The notes beneath the pieces were generated by a model. That model ran no database searches. It saw only the letters and a program-made list of their open reading frames with translations, and had not been told where the DNA came from. From JTS-AC122 sp050246015 (GTDB lineage Bacteria; Planctomycetota; Phycisphaerae; Phycisphaerales; UBA1924), in the NCBI GenBank assembly GCA_050246015.1, contig JBFWWU010000019.1:20096-84095 (forward strand): DNA of 64,000 nucleotides. Direction: 5' to 3'. The position numbers and the translations under genes are program-made. The number at the start of each line of letters is the position of its first letter. Position 1 is the first letter of the stretch. Positions 35,713 to 43,380 of this stretch are shown piece by piece.

Positions 35713-38652
35713 ATGGATCGAGCAACTGCGGAACGTGCGAGCACCACCATGAATCAGTCACAAGTCACTCGTGAACGTCGGGCGGGCGGGCAGGCGGGTC
35801 GGCCGGCGCGGCGACGATTGCGATGGACCCGGCGGGGCGTGGCGTCGGTGCTGGCGATGATGTTCGTCGTGCTGTTCGGCTCGCTCGCGGTGGCGATGGC
35901 GATCGTGAGCAAGGGCAACCTGCGCACCGCGCAGACGCACCTGCACGTCCTTCGGGCGATGGGGGCGGCGGACACGGGGATGGAGATCGCCAAGGCGCGG
36001 CTGCTGGAGGCGACCAAGCGGTTCATCATGGACCGCGGACAGGTGGACGCCGATCTGGGCCCGAAACTGTGGAACGGGACGTGGAGCATCTCGGACGGTC
36101 AGTCGCGGGTGCTGCCGACACGGGCGGGGTATGCCGAGCCCAGCGCGCCGGCGGGGATTGCCCAGGCACTGGCCAACGCGTTCAACGCCGACGCGAACAT
36201 CGTGTCGGTGGCGGGTATCTCGGACGATCCGGAGATCCATGAGGCGCCGGCGACGGCGGATACGAGCGTGTACGCGGCGACGGGGTGGCTGACGTGCCCG
36301 GCGGTCGCGATCGACGCCGACGCGGGCGTTTCGACGAACCACCCGGCGGCGTATCAGGTGACGTACGCGCCGCTGGCCAACGGAACGGACATCCGCATTA
36401 TCGTGACCGGGTACAGTTCGATCGGGTCGCTGGGAGGGACGGACTATCAGTACGGGGGCGGGGCGTCGCGGGACTCGTACCGGCCGCTGACGCGAGTGAT
36501 CCAGCAGGACTTCCGGATTACGAAGCAGCACGAGCACGCGGTGCTGAGCCCGAGCCGGATCATGATCGGGAAGAACGTCCACGTGACGGGCGACCTGGGC
36601 GGGCGGTACACGGACGTGGCGCAGAACGACGGGCACCCGATCGTGATGCGGTCGGATTTCCAGCACGTCAACGCGACGCTCGACGCGAAACTCAACGCGT
36701 TCTATGCGGCGGTGGCGGCGTCGGACGGCGACAACGACAACCGGCTGCGCGGCTCGCACCCGACGGAGGGCGCGGCGATCCCGTCGTCGTCCACGGACTA
36801 CGACGGGGACGGGCAGCCCGACAACGCCTTCGCGGACGCGACGGGTGACGGGTACGTCGATGAGTTCGACATCTTCCTGAATCACTATGACCGGAATCAT
36901 GACGGGAAGGTGGTGCTGTCATCGCGGCTGACGGCGGGGACGCCCGCCGAGGGGTTGACGGTCGAGTTTGATGACGACGAGGACCTGGCGCTGCTGCTGG
37001 ACTCGAACAACCCGGACCGGAACCGCAACGGGGTGTACGGGTTCCTCGACGCCAACCGCAACGGCACGTGGGACCAGGGCGAGACCATCCTGGACTATGA
37101 CGCGCGAACGGCGACGTACGCGGACCGCGTGCTGGGGTGGCGCGACGGCGTGATTGACCGCAAGGACGCGTACACGAAGATGAACGGGAAGATCGTGCTG
37201 TCGGCGACGCAGGGGGCGTGGACGGCGGCGCAGGGCGACTATCACCAGTTCATCCAGGGTGGGATCCTGCCGGAACTGGGAGACGCGCCGCTGCACTTTG
37301 GAGCCGGGAGCGACGAACTGCCGGAGATCACGGCGTCGTCGTTCAGCGCGAACACCGCGCTGTACAACGCGGCGGACGGGGCGGCGTTCGCGACGCAGGT
37401 CGCGAGCCAACTCGGTGTGGCGGCGACCGACCTGCCGACGTACGTGGAGTCGTCAACCAACCCGGCGGAGGCGAGGTACTTCCGCGCTGACCTGGACGAC
37501 GCGACGGTGTACTCGATGACGGGCCGACATCTCTACGAGCGGATGCCGTTCAACGCCCCGGTGCAGGCGTATTCGGACTGGTACATCCGGGGGCGGTACG
37601 AGAACATGGTGTTCCACGACGTGCAGATCCCGGAGGGGACCAACGCGCTGTTCATCAACTGCACATTCGTGGGGGTGACGTACGTGCGCACGTGCACGGA
37701 GAACGCGCACGAGAACTGGACGCTGTATGGGAAGATGGAGTGGAACGCGTCGCAGAACCGCCCGATCGCGGTGACGACGCCGCTGGATAAGAGCGACTTT
37801 GCACGGTACTACACGGGGAACCCGGTGGACGGTCCCGCGAACTACGACGAGTTCCCCGATCCGCCGGTGATCCACGGGGTGACCCGCACGGGCGCGGCGC
37901 GCAACACGAAGTTGTACAGCAACAACATCCGGTTCCACGACTGCCTGTTTGTCGGATCGGTCGTGAGCGACACGCCGGAGGAATACACGCACGTGCGCAA
38001 CAAACTCCAGTTCACGGGCTCAACGCGGTTCGCGACGCAGCACCCGGACCGGCCGGACGATCCGGACCTGAATCCGTCTGCGGCGGACCTGGTGCAGATC
38101 GAGAAGTCGTCGATGATGGCGCCGAACTATTCGGTGGATATCGGGCAGTTCAACAGCCCGACGGACTCGTTCGTGCCGGCGGAGGGGGAGACGGCGCCGA
38201 CGCCGCAGAACGTGAAACTGTCGGGCACGATCGTGGCGGGCGTGCTGGATGTTCGCGGGAACAGCGAGATCGATGGGTCGCTGCTGCTGACGTTCATGCC
38301 GGTGGCGGGGGAGGGGCCGCTTCAGCACAACGGCGAGGCGGTGGGCAACCCGGCGGGGTTCAACTGCACGCTGGGGTACTTCGGCCCGGACGACGGGGAC
38401 GGGGAGTCGCTGGACCCGAACACGCTGCCGGTGGTGGACGGGCGGCGGGTGGTGGGCTGGGATACGGACGGGGACGGGATCGCGGACGTGCCGCACGATC
38501 AGGCGCGGCCGAGCGGATCGGCGGCGGTGCCGTTCTACGGGTACGGGCGCATCGAACTGAAGTGGAATCCGAACCTGCCGATGCCGGACGGCATCATGCT
38601 GCCGGTGAACGTCGTCTCGATTTCGACAACCTACCGAGAGGGCCGCCATTGA
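35713..38652 (+). CDS. Large PilX-like exported protein with calcium-binding repeats
   Basis: The 979-residue protein has a basic N-terminus, one membrane helix (43-66, SVLAMMFVVLFGSLAVAM) with the pattern of PilX-type N-termini, then a long extracellular part. Asp-rich loops resemble EF-hand or dockerin calcium sites: DYDGDGQPDN near 360, DATGDGYVDEFD after it, DRNHDGKV near 397 and DTDGDGIADV near 917. The middle part, with NALFINCTFVGV and similar, could fold as a beta-helix. It is the longest gene of the pilus operon and starts 25 bases after the pseudopilin stop. Two in-frame ATGs are possible (35713 and 35749). Confidence 0.75.
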   Translation: MDRATAERASTTMNQSQVTRERRAGGQAGRPARRRLRWTRRGVASVLAMMFVVLFGSLAVAMAIVSKGNLRTAQTHLHVLRAMGAADTGMEIAKARLLEATKRFIMDRGQVDADLGPKLWNGTWSISDGQSRVLPTRAGYAEPSAPAGIAQALANAFNADANIVSVAGISDDPEIHEAPATADTSVYAATGWLTCPAVAIDADAGVSTNHPAAYQVTYAPLANGTDIRIIVTGYSSIGSLGGTDYQYGGGASRDSYRPLTRVIQQDFRITKQHEHAVLSPSRIMIGKNVHVTGDLGGRYTDVAQNDGHPIVMRSDFQHVNATLDAKLNAFYAAVAASDGDNDNRLRGSHPTEGAAIPSSSTDYDGDGQPDNAFADATGDGYVDEFDIFLNHYDRNHDGKVVLSSRLTAGTPAEGLTVEFDDDEDLALLLDSNNPDRNRNGVYGFLDANRNGTWDQGETILDYDARTATYADRVLGWRDGVIDRKDAYTKMNGKIVLSATQGAWTAAQGDYHQFIQGGILPELGDAPLHFGAGSDELPEITASSFSANTALYNAADGAAFATQVASQLGVAATDLPTYVESSTNPAEARYFRADLDDATVYSMTGRHLYERMPFNAPVQAYSDWYIRGRYENMVFHDVQIPEGTNALFINCTFVGVTYVRTCTENAHENWTLYGKMEWNASQNRPIAVTTPLDKSDFARYYTGNPVDGPANYDEFPDPPVIHGVTRTGAARNTKLYSNNIRFHDCLFVGSVVSDTPEEYTHVRNKLQFTGSTRFATQHPDRPDDPDLNPSAADLVQIEKSSMMAPNYSVDIGQFNSPTDSFVPAEGETAPTPQNVKLSGTIVAGVLDVRGNSEIDGSLLLTFMPVAGEGPLQHNGEAVGNPAGFNCTLGYFGPDDGDGESLDPNTLPVVDGRRVVGWDTDGDGIADVPHDQARPSGSAAVPFYGYGRIELKWNPNLPMPDGIMLPVNVVSISTTYREGRH

Positions 38653-39278
38653 AAGCCGTGGGAGAACAGGTCGGATCGCGCACGCGGGGCTTCAGCATCG
38701 TCGAGATGCTGATCGCGCTGACGATCAGCGCGATGCTGCTAACGGCGACGCTTGGCGCGCTGGATGCGTCGTGGCGTAGTTACAAGATGACGACGGAGTC
38801 GGCGTCGACGCACGTGGTATCGCGGATCGTGGTGTCGCGGATCCTGGCGCTGATCCGGACGGGGACGCAGTTTGGGCCGTATCCGGCGGACGTGCTGGAC
38901 GCCAGCCAGAACCCGGTGCCGGACAACCACGTGCTGGAGTTCGTGGCGGAGTCAGACCGACTGGCGGGGAACGAGAACATCGTGACCCGGATCGAACGCC
39001 GGGCGGTGAGCGGGCGGACCGACATGTACGAACTGTGGTACATGCGCCTGGACAACTCGACGGAGCCGGCGACGCTGATCGACGAGCGACCGATGCTGCG
39101 GAACGTGCGCGAGGCGCTGTTCATCCTGGAGTACGCCGCGGGCCCAAGGCTGATCCGCGCGACGCTGGACCTGACGATCCAGCCGAACGACGAGCAGGAC
39201 ATGAACGTCGGAGTCGGGGGTGAGACGCCGACGATTCGACTGGTGGCGTCGGCGGTGCCGAAGCAGTTCGAGGAGTAG
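38649..39278 (+). CDS. Prepilin-like protein, PilW type
   Basis: From a TTG at 38649 that overlaps the preceding stop (TTGA), the product has 209 residues. The leader SRTRGFSIVEMLIAL carries a prepilin cleavage site after G14, with E19 at +5, followed by a hydrophobic helix (TISAMLLTATLGAL). The rest is a globular beta-rich domain, as in PilW or GspJ minor pilins. The extension upstream to an in-frame ATG at 38562 would overlap the large gene and is not supported. It ends the pilus cluster; polyprenyl synthase follows 46 bases later. Confidence 0.78.
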   Translation: MKAVGEQVGSRTRGFSIVEMLIALTISAMLLTATLGALDASWRSYKMTTESASTHVVSRIVVSRILALIRTGTQFGPYPADVLDASQNPVPDNHVLEFVAESDRLAGNENIVTRIERRAVSGRTDMYELWYMRLDNSTEPATLIDERPMLRNVREALFILEYAAGPRLIRATLDLTIQPNDEQDMNVGVGGETPTIRLVASAVPKQFEE

Positions 39279-39324
39279 GGGCGCCGCCTCCCGTTCGGAG
39301 GGCGCGGCGCATACCCTGCCGTGT

Positions 39325-40353
39325 ATGTCCACGCTGCTGGAACTGCCCGAACGCTTGCTGCCGCTGCAATCGCTGATCGAGCGATCACTGGCGCGAGTGG
39401 ATCGGGTCTTTGACGCGCAACTCCAGAGCGACCTGCCACCGGTGAACCGCTTGTGCGAGCACGTGGAGCGGTACCGTGGCAAGATGCTGCGGCCGATGCT
39501 GGTGGTGCTGAGCGGGCTGGCGGCGGATCCGCGGTCCGGGTGCGAGGACTCGGCGGTGACGGAGTCGCATATCGCGGTCGCGGCGGTGTGCGAGATGATC
39601 CACATGGCGACGCTGGTGCACGACGACGTGCTCGACGAAGCCGACACGCGGCGCCGCGGCTCGACGGTCAACCGGCTGCATGGGAACGAGGCCGCGGTGA
39701 TCTTGGGGGATTACCTGTTCTCCGCGGCGTACCACCTGTGCTCGACGATCCCGGGGGACGCGGGCCGGCGGGCATCGCTGCTCATCGGGCAGACGGGGAT
39801 GACGCTGTGCGCGGGCGAACTGCTGCAACTCGATCGTCGCGGGGATTTTTCGCTGAGCGAAGAGGTGTACTTCGACATTGTCCAGAGGAAGACGGCGTCG
39901 CTGATCGCCGCGGCGTGCAGCCTGGGCGCGTGGTTGAGCGAGGGCCCCGGCGGGCGCATCGCCGGCTCCCTGCACCAGATCGGGCTGAGGCTCGGGGTGG
40001 CGTTCCAGATTCAGGATGACCTGCTGGACCTCATGGGAAAGCAGGAAGTGGTCGGCAAGAGCGTTGGGCGCGACGTCGTGCTCGGGAAGATGACCTTGCC
40101 GGTGATCCACCACCTCTCGATCGCGTCGGCCGGGGAGCGGGGGCGGACGCTGATGAGGCTGCGGGAAGGGAGCGACGCGCTGGCGGAGCGCCTGCGCTCG
40201 GCGCTGTCCTCCACGGGGTCGATCGACTATTCTCGCGAGGTAGCGGTTCGGCTGGTGGACGAATCCAAGCAGTCGCTGCTGGCCATGGCGGATTCGCCGG
40301 CGCGGGACTACCTGATGATGATGGCGGACGCGATTGTGAACCGGGCGTTCTGA
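39325..40353 (+). CDS. Polyprenyl (all-trans) diphosphate synthase
   Basis: The 342-residue enzyme condenses isopentenyl diphosphate units, probably making the quinone side chain or a long isoprenoid. The first Asp-rich motif is HDDVLDEADTRRRG (D100, D101, D104), and the second is QIQDDLLDLMGK. The RGKMLRP motif binds the diphosphate. Length matches octaprenyl or solanesyl synthases; chain length cannot be called from motifs alone. A further in-frame start at 39220 lies in the preceding gene. Just after it, an 8-bp inverted repeat with a 3-base loop (40390-40408) lacks a T run and is only a weak terminator candidate. Confidence 0.92.
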   Translation: MSTLLELPERLLPLQSLIERSLARVDRVFDAQLQSDLPPVNRLCEHVERYRGKMLRPMLVVLSGLAADPRSGCEDSAVTESHIAVAAVCEMIHMATLVHDDVLDEADTRRRGSTVNRLHGNEAAVILGDYLFSAAYHLCSTIPGDAGRRASLLIGQTGMTLCAGELLQLDRRGDFSLSEEVYFDIVQRKTASLIAAACSLGAWLSEGPGGRIAGSLHQIGLRLGVAFQIQDDLLDLMGKQEVVGKSVGRDVVLGKMTLPVIHHLSIASAGERGRTLMRLREGSDALAERLRSALSSTGSIDYSREVAVRLVDESKQSLLAMADSPARDYLMMMADAIVNRAF

Positions 40354-40604
40354 TCAAGCGGGGAAGGCGAGCGGGGTTTCGAGGCGCGAAGCGGGCTCTA
40401 AAGCCCGCTCCAGGGTCAACCTGACCTGCTAGAAGATGCGCGGGGCCGCGCCCTTCGCAGGGCGTGACTACGATTGGGTCGCGCGGCGAACCAAGCGCCA
40501 AGAGCCGCCTGCAACGGCAGCGGGCGTGATCGCCGGGACGCACGCACGATCCAACAACCATCGGGGCCGGGATCAACCGGAAGGGGGCGATAAGGAGTCA
40601 TGAC

Positions 40605-41729
40605 ATGCTGAAGATAGGTTTGTCCGTCGGACTGATTCTCTCCCTGGCCGGCGCGGCGAGCGCGCAGGAGACACCGGCCACCCCCGCACCGGCGAAGGAA
40701 CCGGCGGCGAAGCAGCCCGCGGCGAAGACGGAGCCGTCCCTGAAGGTGGGCGACAAGGCGCCGGCGCTGAGCGTTGAGAAGTGGGTGAAGGGCGAGCCGA
40801 TCACTGGGTTTGAAAAGGGGAAGGTGTACGTGGTGGAGTTCTGGGCGACCTGGTGCGGCCCGTGCATCGCGCAGTTCCCGCACCTCTCTGAACTCCAGTC
40901 GGAGTACAAGGACAAGGGATTGACGATCATCGGCACGAACATCTGGGAGGATGCTCACGGGATGCCGCCGTATTCGGACGAGACGCTCGCGAACGTGAAG
41001 GACTTCGTGAAGGAGCAGGGGCCGCGGATGGAGTACCACGTCGCGTACGATGGCGGCACGAAGGCGATGGACAAGAACTGGATGAAGGCGGCGGGCCGCA
41101 ACGGGATCCCGTCGGCGTTTGTCGTCGATCAGAACGGGGTGGTGGTGTACGCCGATCATCCGATGTTCCTGGACGTGGTGATCGACGACGTTCTGGCCGG
41201 GAAGTGGGATCCGAAGACGGGCTCGGAGAAAGTCAAGAAACTTCAGGACGACTACATGAGCCTGTTCCGCAAGTCTCGCACCGACGCCAAGGGCGCGCTG
41301 GCGGACTGGGAGAAGTTCGAGAAGGATTATCCGAAGTTCGCGGCGCATCAGTCCGACATGAAGTTGCGGCTGCTGATGAGCGCCGGGGAATGGGACGAGG
41401 CGTACAAAGTGATGGGCAAGCAGGTCGACGCGGCGATCAAGGCCAAGGATTCGGCGCAACTCAACGCGCTGGCGTGGGGCATCGTGGATCCTGAGGCGAA
41501 GGTCGAGAAGCGCGACGTGGACCTGGCGATGCGGGCGGCGAAGGAAGCCGTGCAACTCACCAACGAGAAGGACGGCGCGATCCTGGATACGCTGGCGCGC
41601 TGCTACTGGCTCAAGGGCGACAAGGCCAAGGCGATCGAGACGCAGAAGAAGGCCGTCGCGGTCGCGACCCCGCAGTTCAAGGACCAACTCGAAGAGACGC
41701 TCGACGAGTATCAGAAGGACGCCAAGTAA
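40605..41729 (+). CDS. Exported TlpA-like thioredoxin with helical C-terminal domain
   Basis: The 374-residue protein has a signal peptide (cleavage likely after SLAGAASA, residue 20), an Ala/Pro/Lys linker and a thioredoxin fold with the redox motif WCGPC (C84, C87) in EFWATWCGPCIAQF. A GIPSAFVVDQNG cis-Pro region follows. Residues from about 205 form helical repeats (LARCYWLKGDKAKAIETQKKA) like TPRs. It is an extracytoplasmic disulfide reductase or oxidase with a binding domain. The start is ATG at 40605. A strong terminator follows the gene, so it is probably transcribed alone. Confidence 0.88.
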   Translation: MLKIGLSVGLILSLAGAASAQETPATPAPAKEPAAKQPAAKTEPSLKVGDKAPALSVEKWVKGEPITGFEKGKVYVVEFWATWCGPCIAQFPHLSELQSEYKDKGLTIIGTNIWEDAHGMPPYSDETLANVKDFVKEQGPRMEYHVAYDGGTKAMDKNWMKAAGRNGIPSAFVVDQNGVVVYADHPMFLDVVIDDVLAGKWDPKTGSEKVKKLQDDYMSLFRKSRTDAKGALADWEKFEKDYPKFAAHQSDMKLRLLMSAGEWDEAYKVMGKQVDAAIKAKDSAQLNALAWGIVDPEAKVEKRDVDLAMRAAKEAVQLTNEKDGAILDTLARCYWLKGDKAKAIETQKKAVAVATPQFKDQLEETLDEYQKDAK

Positions 41730-41758
41730 CCGATCGGGTTGAACATACAGATTATTTC

Positions 41759-41793
41759 AAGGCCCGCGGACCGCCTGGTCCGCGGGCCTTTTT
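41759..41793 (+). terminator. Rho-independent terminator after the TlpA-like gene
   Basis: A perfect 14-bp stem with a 4-base loop (gcct) is followed by a run of T. The stem is GC-rich and symmetric with A's on the other side, so it may also stop the converging transcript of the S41 gene. Confidence 0.9.
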
Positions 41794-41859
41794 CGTTCAT
41801 CGCTCGTCGCCAACCGCTGGGCTGCCCGGTGTTCGGGAAGACGTTTGCACGGGCTCGCG

Positions 41860-43197
41860 CTACTCGGGGCGGTGCCGCGGGGCGTGCGCGGCGGCGTCAA
41901 GGACGGCGTCTTGCACGGAGAAGAACGCCGCCGAGTCCGGCTCGATGCGGATGTCGGGGAGCACGGCGTCGGTGCCTGGGGCGTCAAACCGGAAGAACTT
42001 GGTGGAGTACTGCACGATGAGTTGGGAGTTGGGGAGGCGGAAGGTGCGCACCTCGCCGTAGCCGTTGGGAGTGCCCCCGGTGGGTTCGCCGACGAGCCGC
42101 GCCCCGGCGACCGAGCGGAGCCGGGAAGCGTTCATCATGGCGGAGGAGAAGGTGTTGCGGCCGATGAGGGCGAAGAGCCGGTGTTCTTTGCCGAGGTGAT
42201 CCCGGCGGGCGAGGTGGTCGATCAAGGGGGAGAGGAGAGCGCTGTTGCCGCCGCCGTTGCGCCGGAAATCGACGATGACGCACTCGACACTGGAGGGTTT
42301 CCTGGTGAGTTCGCCGTCGAGGGCGGCGATGGCCTCATCGGAGAACTGAGCGACGGTCTTGTCGCCGCGGTCGTTGCAGGTGTCGTACCAGATATAGAAC
42401 GATGAGAGGTCGGGGAGCACCTGGAAGCCGTATGGCGCGCGGCGGGGCTGACGGCTGATCGGCACGGCGGCGGGGTCCGGGCGCATCGCGATGGCATCGG
42501 GCGTGGGCTGCATGGACAGAGGAAAGAGACGGATGGTGGTCTCGGCGCCGGCGGCGTCGGCGAAGGTGAACAACGCGGAATCCGCGCCGGGAACAATGCC
42601 CAACGCGGCGAGCGATTCCGCGTCGCGCAGGTCCTGAACGACGTGATTTCGACGGCCGAATTCATTATCGTGCGCGCGGAGCGTGGCGACGAGTTCGATG
42701 GCCTTCTCCAGCGGGGTGTCGCCGAGGCGGACGAGGCGCTGCGCGAGCAAGGCTTCGTGCTGCTTCGGGATGGCCGAGAGGAACACGCCGTCGGAGAGCC
42801 ACGCCAGCCCGAGGAGATAGGGCTTGGAAGGTGGAACGGCGGACTGGGCATCGCTGGAGATCATCGAGTGACCGTCGCCGATCAGCGCCACGAGCCTCTT
42901 GAGTTCGACGACGAGTTGCTGGTCGGACTTTTCCGGAATGATCGCGCGGATGTCGGCGGCGCGGGCGTTCCATGAGTCCTGGGTGATCCTGAAGAAGGCG
43001 TTCTTGTGCCCGGCGGGAAACTCCTTGAGCAGGGCGTCGAGGTCCTGGTTCCACCGGGCAACCCGGTCGGCTTCCGGAACCGGCTGGAGAACCGGCGCGG
43101 ACTCGGGCTGAACGGCGACCACGTTCCCGCCCGCGGCAAGCACGATGCCCGAGCCGAGACTGACGAATCGGAGCCAAGGGCGGATGATCATGAGCAA
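41860..43197 (-). CDS. S41-family (C-terminal processing peptidase-like) exported protein
   Basis: The 445-residue protein has an N-terminal hydrophobic signal (LRFVSLGSGIVLAAGGNVVA), an N-terminal helical region and an S41 protease-like domain. The strand VIVDFRRNGGGNSALL and the nucleophile segment IGRNTFSSAMMNA match the family pattern. The Ser in FSSA is the candidate nucleophile. I do not see the usual general-base Lys in GKGxxQ form; the equivalent place reads GEPTGGTPNGYGE, as in tricorn-like or inactive members. No PDZ domain is evident. It may act on cell-surface proteins. It is convergent with the TlpA-like gene. Confidence 0.78.
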   Translation of the reverse strand: MLMIIRPWLRFVSLGSGIVLAAGGNVVAVQPESAPVLQPVPEADRVARWNQDLDALLKEFPAGHKNAFFRITQDSWNARAADIRAIIPEKSDQQLVVELKRLVALIGDGHSMISSDAQSAVPPSKPYLLGLAWLSDGVFLSAIPKQHEALLAQRLVRLGDTPLEKAIELVATLRAHDNEFGRRNHVVQDLRDAESLAALGIVPGADSALFTFADAAGAETTIRLFPLSMQPTPDAIAMRPDPAAVPISRQPRRAPYGFQVLPDLSSFYIWYDTCNDRGDKTVAQFSDEAIAALDGELTRKPSSVECVIVDFRRNGGGNSALLSPLIDHLARRDHLGKEHRLFALIGRNTFSSAMMNASRLRSVAGARLVGEPTGGTPNGYGEVRTFRLPNSQLIVQYSTKFFRFDAPGTDAVLPDIRIEPDSAAFFSVQDAVLDAAAHAPRHRPE

Positions 43198-43380
43198 GGT
43201 CTCCCGGAGAGCATGGCATCAAGCAAGGCGTCGTCCGCCGGCGGCCTGGAGAAGATCCAAGCGAGAATCGCGCGGAAGAAAGGTGTATGAGGGTTCATTA
43301 GGATTTTGTTGCACGCGGACGTGAGCGACGGCGCGGATCTTGCGTTCGAGTCTAAGGTACGATGCACGCGAGGATGCTAC

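Noticed and set aside
40390..40408. Terminator after polyprenyl synthase
   Set aside because: An 8-bp stem with a 3-base loop is present but has no T run, so it is not reported as a terminator.
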